A DNA stretch of 64,000 nt from Asbonarchaeum sp964517675 (lineage in GTDB: Archaea; Nanohalarchaeota; Nanosalinia; Nanosalinales; Nanoanaerosalinaceae), in contig CAZFEL010000003.1 of assembly GCA_964517675.1 (NCBI GenBank), forward strand, positions 119,943-183,942, written 5' to 3'. Positions 18,314 to 27,270 of the stretch are shown one piece after another. How positions within the stretch are numbered: position 1 is the stretch's first letter; each line of letters starts with the position of its first letter. Position numbers and translations under genes: made by a program. The notes below the pieces were generated by a model. It was given only the letters and a program-made list of their open reading frames with translations, had not been told where the DNA came from and ran no database searches.

Positions 18314-18706
18314 ATGGGCAAACAGGAAGAGGTCAGCATCTTCATGAGCCAGTACGACCTCGACATCAAGCCCGAGTACCGGGCCCTCGATGTCGCGGCG
18401 GAGCTGGGCGAAGTCGCCTCCCAGATGCTCGCGGACAGCGGCTACGGTGACCAGGCTATCAGGGGGACGGATGACCTCGAGGACGAGATCGGGGACCTGT
18501 ACTTCTCACTCATAGCGCTGGCCAATCGTCTCAACATCGACCTCGATATGGCCCTGGAAGATGCACTCGAGAAGTACGAACGCCGCATCGAGCAGGACTC
18601 CAGTCCGTCATCGGCCGAGACACAGCAGGAACAACAGGACACAGGACCGCGGGATTTCGCCCCCGACCACGTCTCTGACAGGGGAGACGAGGAGGACCCG
18701 GCATGA
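18314..18706 (+). CDS. MazG-like nucleotide pyrophosphohydrolase
   Basis: The MazG-fold metal motifs are visible: AAELGEVASQ (E-x2-E, about residues 28-37) and EDEIGDLYF (E-x2-D, about 57-65), the four-helix all-alpha NTP pyrophosphatase signature. The last 40 residues are a disordered acidic tail. The enzyme likely converts a nucleoside triphosphate to the monophosphate and PPi, in keeping with the other pool-cleaning enzymes nearby. Its stop overlaps the next start by four bases. Confidence 0.82.
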   Translation: MGKQEEVSIFMSQYDLDIKPEYRALDVAAELGEVASQMLADSGYGDQAIRGTDDLEDEIGDLYFSLIALANRLNIDLDMALEDALEKYERRIEQDSSPSSAETQQEQQDTGPRDFAPDHVSDRGDEEDPA

Positions 18707-19230
18707 GCTTATACGAGAAAATCAAGCGGAGCCGGCAGCTGCTCCATGACCGCAAGATGCTCACAGCCCAGAACGGGATCGAGGAAGACTCCCTCCGGCA
18801 GGCGTTCAAGGAGGTCAAGGACAGTCTCTACAGCGGCGATACCTATTTCAAGATACAGGATTCCAGCGGTAGCACGCCAGAAACCAGGGAAGGCATCGAT
18901 TCCGTCATCGTAACGGAAGAAGACCGCGGCTATCTCTTCATCCAGCGCGAGAGCAACGATGAGTTCGTCGATTACGGCATGATGCGGGTCGACTACGATA
19001 AGGAAGAGGACACTATCCGTGCGGGCGTTGCACAGCTCATCCAGTTCGAGTACGATGAACTACCTGACCCGACCGCCACCCCGCATTCAAGGCACCAGTT
19101 CTACTTCGATCTGCTGGAGAAAGGTGGCGACCGGGCACCGGAGGAACTGATCGCACGGCTCTCCGAGGATTTCACCCCGGATTATGACCTCCCAGACACC
19201 GAGACCTCCGAATGGCGGTACGGGAACTGA
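18703..19230 (+). CDS. Unknown protein coupled to the MazG-like gene
   Basis: A 175-residue soluble protein with no motif I recognise. It starts with a basic helix (SLYEKIKRSRQLL), and the centre appears to contain beta strands. The ATGA overlap with the MazG-like gene suggests coupled translation and a linked function. Confidence 0.6.
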   Translation: MSLYEKIKRSRQLLHDRKMLTAQNGIEEDSLRQAFKEVKDSLYSGDTYFKIQDSSGSTPETREGIDSVIVTEEDRGYLFIQRESNDEFVDYGMMRVDYDKEEDTIRAGVAQLIQFEYDELPDPTATPHSRHQFYFDLLEKGGDRAPEELIARLSEDFTPDYDLPDTETSEWRYGN

Positions 19231-19250
19231 TCGACGGTGGCCAGATACCT

Positions 19251-21341
19251 CTAGCGGACTTCAAGGCCGTCATCGACCGCTTCGGACGGCCGGAGCAAAA
19301 CGACGTCATCGTCCGAGTCTACGGCAAGGACCATACATTCTGATGTCTCACCGCGGAGCTCGGACGGCTCGAGGTTGGCCACGGCGATGACCTGACGGCC
19401 CTCGAGTTCCTCCGGCTCGAAATGAGGCTTGAGCCCTGCACAGGTCTGTTTCGTCTCGTCGCCGAGATCGACCTGCATGATGTAGAGCTTATCCGCGTTC
19501 GGGTGCTCGGTGACCTCCACGATCGTGGCGGTGCGGAGATCGGTCTCCTGGAACTGCTCGAAGCTGATCTGGTCTGTCATGGTATCGTCCTCGTCCGTCT
19601 CATCTGTATCGTCCATCGCGGCGAGTTCGTCCTGGAGCTCGTCCGTCTCGACCTTCTCGAACAGGATGGCCCGCTCACCGAGCCCGTGGCCCGGATCGAG
19701 GAAGGACGTGGTGTCACGGACCTCCTCGAGCAGGTCCCTGTCATCCGCCAGCTCACCGGGTGCATCCAGCATCGCCCAGATGTCCGCGGCGGCCTCCGGG
19801 GTGTACGGGTACAGTGTCGCGGCCAGGGCCCAGAGTGACTGGAGGCAGGCATAGATGACATCTGCCTGCCGTGATCCATGGTTCCACGGCTCCCTGTCCG
19901 AGAGGAACTCATCACCGCGCCGTGCGATCGCGACGGCCTCCTCGAGTCCCTGCTTGAGGTCACGTTTGTCCTCGATCTCGTCCTCGTACCGCTTGACGCG
20001 TTCCATCACGCCGGGCTCGTCCACATCATCGCTGCCGAACAGGAAGGCATGTGAGGGCTCGTCCAGCTCCTTGACCTCTTTTTCCGGGACAGCGCCGTCA
20101 AACCATTTCTCCGCGAGCGAGAGGACACGGTTGACGTAGTTACCGACAGTGTCGTTCAGCTCGCCGTTGATCGTCGCCCCGAAGTCCCCCCACGAGAACG
20201 TGGTATCATGGTGGATCGGGAGGGCTGAGGCGAGGTAGAACCGCCAGTAATCCGCCGGCAGCAGGTCCAGGGCCTTCCGCGAGGTCAGACCGGTCCCGCG
20301 GGACTTCGAGAACTGGACATCCTCCGCCAGCAGGTACTGGTGGATGAACTCATAGTCCGGCAGGGTGTAGTTGTCCTGCTGTCCGAGCAGGATCGACGGC
20401 CAGATGACCGTGTGGAATATGGTGTTGTCCTTCCCGATAGAATAGATTGTCTCCGCTCTGTCCTCCTTCCAGTAGTCCTCCCACTTGCTCTGATCGCCCT
20501 GGTCGTCGAAATACTCTCTGGTGATGCCGATGTACCCGATCGGTGCGTCGAACCAGACGTACAGGACCTTATCGTCATAGACATCATCGTCCAGGTCCAG
20601 TCCGTCGGTCGGCACATCGAAGCCCCAGGCGATGTCACGGGTGATACACCGGTCCTCGAGGCCGTCATCGATCAGGTTGAGGACCTCGCCTTTGACGTTG
20701 TCCGGGACAGGGGCATCGGTCTTGAGCCATTCCTTCAGCTGCTGTTCGAACTTCGGCAGCTCGAGGAAGAGGTTCGTCGTCTCCTGGAACGCGATATCGC
20801 TGCCCTCACAGATGGTACAGTACGGGTCGATGAGCTCGTCCGGTTCGAGGAGGTTCGTGCACTCATCGCACTGGTCACCACGGCCCAGGCCACCGCAGTG
20901 CGGGCACTCGCCCTCGATGTACCGGTCCGGGAGGAACCGCTCGCAGTTCTCACAGTAGGGCAGCTCCTGGGTCTTCTCGGTGATGTAGCCGTTCCTGTAC
21001 AGCTTCCTGAACATGTCGTGGGTCTGCCTGCGGTTGTATTCCGTATGGGTCCTGCTGTACAGGGTAAAATCCATGTCAAAGTCCTCAAGGACCGACTTCA
21101 CTTTCTCGTGCTGGACATCGGCGTGGTCCCCGACAGGGGTCTCTGCCTCCAGTGCGGCAAGCTCCAGCGGTGTGCCGTGCTCGTCGGAGCCACAGATGAA
21201 GATGTTCTCGGTGCCTTTCACGTCCAGGAACCGGTGATAGATATCCGCCGGCAGGATCGAGCCGACGATGTTCCCGAGATGCGGAACACCGTGGATGTAT
21301 GGGAGCGCCGAGGTGACGATCTTCTTGGAGACAGTGATCAC
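19251..21341 (-). CDS. metG: Methionyl-tRNA synthetase with C-terminal tRNA-binding domain
   Basis: Charges elongator and initiator tRNA-Met. The HIGH-type motif is HGVPHLGN (about residues 18-25); a duplicated zinc-knuckle region follows (YCENC, CPHCGG, CDEC, YCTIC); the KMSKS loop is FSKSRG. After a short acidic linker an EMAPII/Trbp111-like domain (FQETDLRTATIVEV and the HPNADKLY motif) completes the 696 residues. A minus-strand TATA-like element lies at about 21363-21371. Confidence 0.95.
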   Translation of the reverse strand: MITVSKKIVTSALPYIHGVPHLGNIVGSILPADIYHRFLDVKGTENIFICGSDEHGTPLELAALEAETPVGDHADVQHEKVKSVLEDFDMDFTLYSRTHTEYNRRQTHDMFRKLYRNGYITEKTQELPYCENCERFLPDRYIEGECPHCGGLGRGDQCDECTNLLEPDELIDPYCTICEGSDIAFQETTNLFLELPKFEQQLKEWLKTDAPVPDNVKGEVLNLIDDGLEDRCITRDIAWGFDVPTDGLDLDDDVYDDKVLYVWFDAPIGYIGITREYFDDQGDQSKWEDYWKEDRAETIYSIGKDNTIFHTVIWPSILLGQQDNYTLPDYEFIHQYLLAEDVQFSKSRGTGLTSRKALDLLPADYWRFYLASALPIHHDTTFSWGDFGATINGELNDTVGNYVNRVLSLAEKWFDGAVPEKEVKELDEPSHAFLFGSDDVDEPGVMERVKRYEDEIEDKRDLKQGLEEAVAIARRGDEFLSDREPWNHGSRQADVIYACLQSLWALAATLYPYTPEAAADIWAMLDAPGELADDRDLLEEVRDTTSFLDPGHGLGERAILFEKVETDELQDELAAMDDTDETDEDDTMTDQISFEQFQETDLRTATIVEVTEHPNADKLYIMQVDLGDETKQTCAGLKPHFEPEELEGRQVIAVANLEPSELRGETSECMVLAVDSDDDVVLLRPSEAVDDGLEVR

Positions 21342-21440
21342 CGCCTGAATCCGGGGCTCGAAGATTTATCAAGGGACCGGTCCCAGACCAGGAGCGTCGA
21401 TATTAACGATACACAATCCAAGCGGAGAAAAAATCAACAT

Positions 21441-21448
21441 TTTTTAAA
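21441..21448 (+). promoter_or_regulatory. TATA box deciding the winged-helix gene start
   Basis: TTTTTAAA ends 25 bp before the ATG at 21474, excluding the much longer open frame that runs antisense through metG. Confidence 0.6.
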
Positions 21449-21473
21449 GCGTTGGGAGCGATGGGTTCACAAT

Positions 21474-22142
21474 ATGGAAACCCTCGAGGACGGGTTCGGC
21501 GATGCTGTCCCTCAGGCCCTGGACGCGGTCCAGGACGAGACAGCCCGGGAGATCCTGCTCGGGGTCGACCGCCGCGGCAAGCTCCGGGAGGACGATCTCC
21601 AGGAGTACGGCGATGATGAGGAGGTCAGGGACGCATTCGTTGACCTCGAGTCTGCCGGGCTGGCGATCTACCAGAACGAGATAACCGACAGCGGCGCCAA
21701 GGAGAGCTACGAGATAACCTTCAAGGGCGAGCAGTTCCTGGACGCCATCAACTACGAGATCGAGGGGATCGACTCGGCCGGGGACCGGTACGATGGTGAG
21801 ATACCTGATGAGACAGAACAACGTCTCGAGCTGGCTGCGGACCCGCTCAACCGTCTCGTCCTCGAGTACCTCGAACGCTCCGAGCAAGAAGTCGAGTTCG
21901 AGGAGCTGCGGATGTATGTCGAAAACCAGGGCCTCGAGGAGCCCTACAGGGAGCTCCGCTCGGCGATGACGGAGATGGAAGACGCTTCGATGGTCTGGAC
22001 CCGGGACGACTTCGAGCCGGGCCGTGGCAACGTCATCCAGTGCGGCCTCTACCCGGACGGAGAAGACCTCATCCACGGACTGGATGCCTACGACAGCGAG
22101 GGAGCGGTACAGAGGCCTGATAGCGGTGCCGAACGAGCATAG
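21474..22142 (+). CDS. Predicted winged-helix protein
   Basis: About 222 residues that look like two winged-helix units. The first (about residues 20-85) runs from ETAREILLGVDRRGKL to a YEITFKGEQFLDAI wing; the second (about 118-195) starts LNRLVLEYLERSEQEV and contains a short beta wing. Without a ligand domain it may be a DNA-binding regulator, but targets are unknown. The start was set by the TATA box. The next gene begins inside its last 17 bases. Confidence 0.55.
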   Translation: METLEDGFGDAVPQALDAVQDETAREILLGVDRRGKLREDDLQEYGDDEEVRDAFVDLESAGLAIYQNEITDSGAKESYEITFKGEQFLDAINYEIEGIDSAGDRYDGEIPDETEQRLELAADPLNRLVLEYLERSEQEVEFEELRMYVENQGLEEPYRELRSAMTEMEDASMVWTRDDFEPGRGNVIQCGLYPDGEDLIHGLDAYDSEGAVQRPDSGAERA

Positions 22143-22665
22143 ACGGTTCGTCGTCGGGACGGACCGGGACGACCGCACCCACAGCATCGCACGAGTTCTT
22201 CGGGACGACGGCAACGAGGTCGTCCTCGCACAGCGCGATGACACGGCGAGCTATGCCATCGATGCGGTCCAGGAGGACACTGACGTCCTGGTGACAGCTG
22301 CCAACGACCAGGATACCCGTGACTACCAGGAGCTCGCGGACCGCCTGGATGAGTACGGTGCCGATGATATCTATGTGGCCGTCGATGATCATGAGGGCGT
22401 CGGCGGGATCGACGATCACGTCGATGCGGTCTACCGTCCGGATGACTCACTGATCGACATCCTCGAGGACCTGTACCGGTCCTTTGACTGGCAGTACCTC
22501 GAGCAGGTCGGGGAACGAACATACGAGGCCCTCGAGGGCTGGCAGGAACCCAGCGAGACCGGACCGGACGAGCTGGAGACGTACCTCGAGACGGAGCTGG
22601 GCTCGAGGGGAAAGGCCGCTGCCACCAAGATACTTAACTCCAACCCGGCCCTTTTCGAGGCATGA
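22126..22665 (+). CDS. Unknown alpha/beta protein
   Basis: I place the start at the GTG at 22126 (PNEHRRFVVGTDRDDR), overlapping the winged-helix gene by 17 bases. The 179 residues alternate strands and helices (FVVGTD, VVLAQR, VLVTAA, IYVAVDD) in a Rossmann or receiver-like order, followed by a helical C-terminus. No catalytic motif is recognised. It is followed by rdgB with a four-base overlap, so the three genes form one operon. Confidence 0.55.
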   Translation: MPNEHRRFVVGTDRDDRTHSIARVLRDDGNEVVLAQRDDTASYAIDAVQEDTDVLVTAANDQDTRDYQELADRLDEYGADDIYVAVDDHEGVGGIDDHVDAVYRPDDSLIDILEDLYRSFDWQYLEQVGERTYEALEGWQEPSETGPDELETYLETELGSRGKAAATKILNSNPALFEA

Positions 22666-23231
22666 CAACGTTGTATCTCGCGACAGGCAACCCGCACAAG
22701 GTCGAGGAGATCGAGGAGGCACTGGCAGGGACCGGTGTCTCAGTCGAACAGGCGGAGGTCGATATCGATGAGATCCAGGCACCGGATGTGGCCGATGTCG
22801 CACGGCGGAAGGTGCGTGACTCCCACGCGGACCTCGGTGTGGATGAGCCGGTGATCGTGGACGATACCGGCCTCTATGTCGATGCCCTGTCCGGGTTCCC
22901 CGGCTCGCAGGCCAGTTTCTTCCTGGAGACCTGCGGGAACGAGGGACTGGTGACCCTGATGGATGGGAGGGATAACCGAGATGCATACTTCAAGACCTGC
23001 ATGGCGATCTATGAGCCATCCAGTGATGAGGTGACCCTGCTGAACGGACGCTGTGACGGACAGATCACCACCGAAAGGCGCGGTGATTCCGGATTCGGCT
23101 ACGATCCTGTCTTCCGTCCCGACGGACACGACATGACCTTCGCTGAAGATCCGGAGTACAAGATGGATGTCTCTCACCGGAGTGCGGTCATCGAGAAGCT
23201 GGTCGCGTGGGTCCAGGACAGCTCAGAATGA
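22662..23231 (+). CDS. rdgB: XTP/dITP pyrophosphatase (HAM1/RdgB family)
   Basis: Removes deaminated purine nucleotides (ITP, XTP) from the pool. Family landmarks in order: LATGNPHK (about residues 5-12), VDDTGLYVDAL with the catalytic Asp (about 66-76), FPG, GDSGFGYDPVF (about 142-152) and the SHR motif (about 173). The 189 residues match the normal length. Its 3' end overlaps the convergent Nudix gene by nine bases. Confidence 0.95.
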   Translation: MTTLYLATGNPHKVEEIEEALAGTGVSVEQAEVDIDEIQAPDVADVARRKVRDSHADLGVDEPVIVDDTGLYVDALSGFPGSQASFFLETCGNEGLVTLMDGRDNRDAYFKTCMAIYEPSSDEVTLLNGRCDGQITTERRGDSGFGYDPVFRPDGHDMTFAEDPEYKMDVSHRSAVIEKLVAWVQDSSE

Positions 23232-23717
23232 TCCGTCCACGAGCTGCCAGCTCTGGAGCTCGTCCCCGTCCGTATCGAAGGTGAACAGGCCGCGGAAGGA
23301 CAGGCCCTCGAACATCAGCGGCATCCAGTACCGGTCATCCGCCCACATGTTCTCGTACGGCATCTCTCCTGGCTCCCGCCAGACCGGCTCGGCTTCCTCG
23401 GTCTCCTCCGGTGTGCCCTCGTAGCTGTCTGTGATGAAGACGTGGACGCGCTGGAAGGGGTCCTTGCCGAAGATGAAATCGAGCTCCCCGACCTTCTCGA
23501 GGTCCTGTGGTCGCACACCGGTCTCCTCGACGGTCTCACGGACAGCTGCCTCCAGCGGTGCATCGTCGTGGTCCTCGATCTTGCCGCCGGGCCCGTTGAA
23601 GAAACCTTCGCCGATGCCCCGTTTCTTGCGTATCAGGAGGACGTCATCCCCGTCCATGACATAACAAAGTGTCGCCTCGTGGTCGAACTCCTCTACAGCA
23701 GGCCTGTCCATGATCAC
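23223..23717 (-). CDS. MTH1-like Nudix hydrolase
   Basis: A complete Nudix box runs from GGKIED to EETG (about residues 43-67: G, E, R, EXXEE in register). The segment before the box (GFFNGPGGK) and the C-terminal pattern with ADDRYWMPLMFEG match MTH1-type oxidised-purine dNTP hydrolases more than generic MutT. It likely hydrolyses 8-oxo-dGTP or related nucleotides. Met3 is an alternative start. It follows the HAD gene with a four-base overlap and converges on rdgB, another pool-sanitising enzyme. Confidence 0.85.
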   Translation of the reverse strand: MIMDRPAVEEFDHEATLCYVMDGDDVLLIRKKRGIGEGFFNGPGGKIEDHDDAPLEAAVRETVEETGVRPQDLEKVGELDFIFGKDPFQRVHVFITDSYEGTPEETEEAEPVWREPGEMPYENMWADDRYWMPLMFEGLSFRGLFTFDTDGDELQSWQLVDGSF

Positions 23718-24508
23718 ACCTTCAGCAGGATGCGCTCGAACTTCTCGAAGACGTAGTCGGGGACCTGGAGCCCTGAGACGTCCTGGAGGTCCTCGCGTCC
23801 TGCCTGGCCACCGAGGACGAGCCCTGTCCTGAGGCCCATCTTGTTGCCCATCAGGACATCCGTAGTGAGGCTGTCCCCAATCATGATCGTCTTCTCGGGC
23901 ACGATCGGGAACTGGTCCTGGACGGCATCGATCATGTGCTCGGAGGGTTTCCCGAGCTGCTTGACGCCCTGGGATCGTGCAGCGATCCTGATGGATTCGA
24001 TAAGGGATTCCTCACCGGGGAGATTCCGGTTGCCGGTGTGGAAGACACGTGCAGATCCGGTCGACCAGAAGCCAGCTCCTTCACGGATCAGCTCGGCGGC
24101 CTTGGCCATCTTCCAGAAGGTGAAATTGCGGTCGTAGCCGACGATGACGTTGGTGGCCTTCTCGGATGTCGTTATATGCTCGTTCTCGAGCTCGTCGCTG
24201 AGGCCCTGTTCACCGATCGCATAGACCTTATCGATGTCCTTCTCGACGAAGGTCTGGGCTGCGACGTACGATGAGGAGACGATGTCTTCCTCGTCGGTCT
24301 TTAATCCGAGGCCTGTCAGCTTCGAGGCCAGCCCCTCACGGGTCAGCAGGGAGTTGTTGGTGACGTAGTAGACGTTCTTGCCTTTGGCCTTGAGATCACG
24401 TATCGTGCTTTTGACCCCTGGCGCGAGCTGGTTCCAGTGCCAGACTGTCCCATCAAGGTCGAAGATGAAGTTCTTGATGTCCTTCAGGCTCCTGTCATAG
24501 CTCGGCAT
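23714..24508 (-). CDS. HAD-family phosphatase of the NagD/PGP type
   Basis: HAD motifs: nucleophile FDLDGTVW (about residues 16-23), motif II VTNNS (about 49-53), motif III Lys near KPSEHM (about 191) and MIGDSLTTDV (about 210-219). A class II cap follows motif II, as in NagD and phosphoglycolate/4-nitrophenylphosphatases. The substrate cannot be fixed from sequence. A minus-strand TATA (24532-24540) is at leaderless distance, and the Nudix gene follows in the same transcript. Confidence 0.88.
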   Translation of the reverse strand: MPSYDRSLKDIKNFIFDLDGTVWHWNQLAPGVKSTIRDLKAKGKNVYYVTNNSLLTREGLASKLTGLGLKTDEEDIVSSSYVAAQTFVEKDIDKVYAIGEQGLSDELENEHITTSEKATNVIVGYDRNFTFWKMAKAAELIREGAGFWSTGSARVFHTGNRNLPGEESLIESIRIAARSQGVKQLGKPSEHMIDAVQDQFPIVPEKTIMIGDSLTTDVLMGNKMGLRTGLVLGGQAGREDLQDVSGLQVPDYVFEKFERILLKV

Positions 24509-24556
24509 ACGCTATAGTGTGGGGTGGCGGGTCATAAAAACCCTTGCGCCAGTCCG

Positions 24557-25324
24557 TCAGAACTCCTGCATGTAGGCCTGCCCGGTGTTGCTGGTGAACT
24601 GTCGCCCGAGGTCGTGCCGGTCCGTACCTCGGAGATCGGCGATCTCGTCCAGTGATTCCTGGATCCGCCACGGTTCGTTCCGCTCATCGCCAGGGTACAG
24701 GAACGGGGCATCTGTCTCAAGGAGGATACGTTCCGCTGGTGTTTCCCTGGCGATGTCCCTGACACGTGATGAGTAAAGGACCTGGGTGGAGACAGAGATC
24801 CAGTACCCGCGATCGACACTTTCCCGGACCTGCTCGAGGTTACCGTTGAAACAGTGCATGATGACCTCGGGCGGATCGTAGGATGAGAGGACCTCGAGGA
24901 CCCGCTTTTCAGCGTCCCGCGAATGGATCACGATGGGCAGATCGAGATCCTCGGCCTGCTGGAGTAACGGTCTGAAAACGTCCTCCTGCCGCTCCCGGCC
25001 TTGTTCGGACCGTTCGTGGTGGTAATCGAGACCGGTCTCGCCGATCGCGACGATGCGGTCGTGCTCGTCCCTGATATGGGCCTGTATCTCGTCCAGCCCG
25101 TCCTCACCGATATCGTTGATCTTGGTCGGATGTGCTCCGATGCATGGGTAGATGAAATCTGGATGCTCCCGTGCGAGCTCGAGGGCACGTCTGTTGGCCT
25201 CAGGCTCGGAACCGGCATTGATGATGGCCGTCAATCGGTCACGGCACCGCTCGATGACGTCGTCCCTGTCGTCGTCGAACTGGCGGAAGTCGAGGTGGCA
25301 GTGGTTATCGATGAGCTCCGGCAT
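24557..25324 (-). CDS. tatD: TatD-family metal-dependent hydrolase
   Basis: Starts with IDNHCHLDF, the HxH motif of the amidohydrolase barrel; further metal ligands are in GETGLDYH (Glu, about residue 91), VIHSRDA (His), MHCFNG (His) and LLETDAP (Asp). TatD proteins are Mg-dependent 3'-5' DNA/RNA exonucleases. I use the ATG at 25324 because a minus-strand TATA (ATTTAAAC, 25346-25353) is at leaderless distance, giving 255 residues. Confidence 0.9.
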   Translation of the reverse strand: MPELIDNHCHLDFRQFDDDRDDVIERCRDRLTAIINAGSEPEANRRALELAREHPDFIYPCIGAHPTKINDIGEDGLDEIQAHIRDEHDRIVAIGETGLDYHHERSEQGRERQEDVFRPLLQQAEDLDLPIVIHSRDAEKRVLEVLSSYDPPEVIMHCFNGNLEQVRESVDRGYWISVSTQVLYSSRVRDIARETPAERILLETDAPFLYPGDERNEPWRIQESLDEIADLRGTDRHDLGRQFTSNTGQAYMQEF

Positions 25325-25345
25325 ACGTGTGTCAGTGAGTGCTGT

Positions 25346-25353
25346 GTTTAAAT
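25346..25353 (-). promoter_or_regulatory. TATA box for tatD
   Basis: Minus-strand ATTTAAAC, 22-29 bp before the start at 25324. Confidence 0.55.
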
Positions 25354-25373
25354 GCGGCACGGTCACCAGAAGA

Positions 25374-25393
25374 CTTTTATACAACGAGTTGTA
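25374..25393 (+). promoter_or_regulatory. TATA box plus palindromic operator candidate
   Basis: CTTTTATA (25374-25381) runs straight into the 14-bp palindrome TACAACGAGTTGTA (25380-25393), just upstream of possible starts at 25399 and 25411. A regulator bound here would cover the transcription start. Confidence 0.5.
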
Positions 25394-25410
25394 ATTTTAT
25401 GGTGGTAACA

Positions 25411-25893
25411 ATGTCATCCTACACTGAAGGCAGTGGCGACCCCGGCGATGCAGTCAACAACCAGCTACCAGAGAAGGCACGTGCCATCGCGATGCAGCTC
25501 GATGGCGATGAGGGCACGGACCTGACATACGATGAGTTCAAGCCGGACGGACTGCTGGACCGGCTCACCCCGCCATACAGCAACAGGGGTGTGCTGGAGG
25601 TCGAGCACCTGTACAAGGACGAGGGGAACGACGTCGAGATCGGTGCGGGCAACCACAAGATAGACCAGGCGATGTTCACCGGCAACCTGCCCAAGACCCG
25701 GGTCTACCATGACGGAGAGCTCGTCCTGGATGTCGCAGATCAGCTCTACGGCGATGAACGCGAGAACGCCGTCGAGGTCTACAAGCCAGGCGTGTGGGAG
25801 GACGAACTCGACGAGCTCGCACGCGACCTCGAGACCGACGACGTCACCTTCGACGGCAGCGTCGACGACCTCGCAGAGCAGCTCGGAGGCTGA
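25411..25893 (+). CDS. Unknown small acidic protein
   Basis: 160 residues from ATG 25411 (SSYTEGSGDP); an in-frame ATG at 25399 would add four residues. The sequence is soluble, acidic and mostly beta in character, with no recognised motif. It diverges from tatD and has its own promoter with a palindrome, so it may respond to a specific signal. A hairpin follows the stop codon. Confidence 0.55.
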   Translation: MSSYTEGSGDPGDAVNNQLPEKARAIAMQLDGDEGTDLTYDEFKPDGLLDRLTPPYSNRGVLEVEHLYKDEGNDVEIGAGNHKIDQAMFTGNLPKTRVYHDGELVLDVADQLYGDERENAVEVYKPGVWEDELDELARDLETDDVTFDGSVDDLAEQLGG

Positions 25894-25932
25894 TATCCCG
25901 GGCTGTACCCGCGGCAGCCAGGCCGCGGGATA
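25894..25932 (+). terminator. Hairpin between convergent genes
   Basis: TATCCCG (25894-25900) pairs with CGGGATA (25926-25932), and CCGCGG blocks inside can pair as well. It begins at the stop codon and separates two convergent genes. No long T-run follows, so the terminator role is uncertain. Confidence 0.4.
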
Positions 25933-25970
25933 CCCACCATTGTTATGATTCCCGAGAACGATAGCTCCGA

Positions 25971-26318
25971 TCAATCGTAATCGAGACTGTCCTCTGCCTC
26001 GCTGATACCGTCCGGCAGGTGAAGCGGTCGGACCATCTCGACCGCCTCGACGTAGCCTTCCTCGAGAAGCTCACCAAGACCCTCACGATCGATCTCGAGC
26101 TCGTAGGATTTGAAAGCGATAGGTCTGCCGGTCTCGTAGCCGTTGCCTTCCAAGAACGACTCGATATCGCTACGGTCCCGATCGGCTGTCGGCCGGACGA
26201 GGAGCGATGCTTTCTCCCCCTCGACGATGCCGGTTTCGATATCATCGTATCGACCCTTGTAGAACGCTTCGACCTCCGGGTCGAGGAACGCCAACTGGTC
26301 GATGGCCTGTTCGTCCAT
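25971..26318 (-). CDS. Unknown small acidic protein
   Basis: A 115-residue protein of mixed helix and strand with no recognised motif. It has a Glu/Asp-rich C-terminal end. It lies alone between the hairpin and a Nudix gene on the same strand. The start follows a minus-strand AT-rich TTTTTAAC-like element near 26339-26347. Confidence 0.5.
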   Translation of the reverse strand: MDEQAIDQLAFLDPEVEAFYKGRYDDIETGIVEGEKASLLVRPTADRDRSDIESFLEGNGYETGRPIAFKSYELEIDREGLGELLEEGYVEAVEMVRPLHLPDGISEAEDSLDYD

Positions 26319-26351
26319 GGACCTGAGTAGGTCAGCAACTGTTAAAAATGC

Positions 26352-26759
26352 TCAGTCCTCGTCCCGCATCCGGAGGGCCTTCTTCAGGCTCTCCGTGAGC
26401 CGTGGGACGGTGTCGAACATCTTGACATCCTGGGGATCGACCCAGCGATACTCGGTGTTCTCGACGTTGAGGTCGAAGTCCTCATCCTCATCGATGTGGG
26501 CCACAACAGGGTGGATTTTCCATTCGCGATCCCCATCCTTGAAGGTGAACTGTTCTCCTTTCTCGTACCTGATGATGGCTTCCTCTACTATGCCAAGCTC
26601 CTCGCAGAGTTCTTCGAGGCACTGTTCATCGACAGTATCGGCCTCGAGGTAGCCGGTGACCGTTCCCCACTTCCCAGGGTAGGTGGCGACCTCATCGCTG
26701 CGCTTGAGAAGCAGTACTTTGCCCCGGTGAAGCGGGAAACAGGTTATGACCTCCTCCAT
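26352..26759 (-). CDS. Nudix-family hydrolase with altered box
   Basis: The fold is clear: a GKWGTVTGYLE segment, then the box region ending CLEELCEELGI (about residues 47-57). The usual Arg of RExxEE is Glu here, while the metal-binding EExxEE-like glutamates remain. C-terminal PVVAHID and YRWVDP are typical. Substrate is unknown. It is one of three Nudix genes in the window. Confidence 0.75.
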   Translation of the reverse strand: MEEVITCFPLHRGKVLLLKRSDEVATYPGKWGTVTGYLEADTVDEQCLEELCEELGIVEEAIIRYEKGEQFTFKDGDREWKIHPVVAHIDEDEDFDLNVENTEYRWVDPQDVKMFDTVPRLTESLKKALRMRDED

Positions 26760-26801
26760 CGCTGTCTGAGTTATACAGCCACCGATTGAAAAATATACCT
26801 G

Positions 26802-27239
26802 TCACTCCAGGACATCCAGTGTGATACCGGCCTCCCGCATGAATCTCTCTGCATCCCGGTCTGTGTACTCCTTGTCGAACACGATCCGGTCGATACCGGC
26901 GTTGATGACCATCTTCGCACACATGAAACACGGCTGATGGGTTACATACAATGTCGCGCCCTCGCAGTCGTCAGCCTGGATGATTGCATTCTGCTCGGCG
27001 TGGACGGTCCTGACGCAGTGTTCTGTCTTCTCATCGTTGTCCCCCTCGATATCCTTGAGGTAACAGCCTTCCTCCGTGCAGTGAGGGAGTCCAGATGGGG
27101 CGCCGTTGTACCCTGTCGCCTCGATCTCTTTGCCATGCACGATCACGGCGCCGATCGATGCCCGGGGACAGGTGGAGCGTTTCGCCACCTTGTGCGCCAG
27201 GTCCATGAAGTAATCGTCCCAGTCAGGTCGCTCAGCCAT
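26802..27239 (-). CDS. dCMP deaminase family protein
   Basis: Deaminates dCMP to dUMP for thymidylate synthesis. The zinc motif is VHAEQNAI (His, and the proton-shuttling Glu) with PCFMC further on; the extra Cys/His cluster near GLPHCTEEGC and EHC is typical of dCMP deaminases. From ATG 27239 the protein has 145 residues, and a minus-strand TATA (TTTATAAAAA, 27271-27280) fits. The longer open frame upstream lacks family similarity. Confidence 0.87.
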   Translation of the reverse strand: MAERPDWDDYFMDLAHKVAKRSTCPRASIGAVIVHGKEIEATGYNGAPSGLPHCTEEGCYLKDIEGDNDEKTEHCVRTVHAEQNAIIQADDCEGATLYVTHQPCFMCAKMVINAGIDRIVFDKEYTDRDAERFMREAGITLDVLE

Positions 27240-27270
27240 CGCTACCACAGAAGTCACTGATGCGCGGATG

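Noticed and set aside
20340..21473. Long plus-strand open frame antisense to metG, continuous with the winged-helix gene
   Set aside because: It mirrors the MetRS codons and a TATA box at 21441-21448 sets the true start at 21474.
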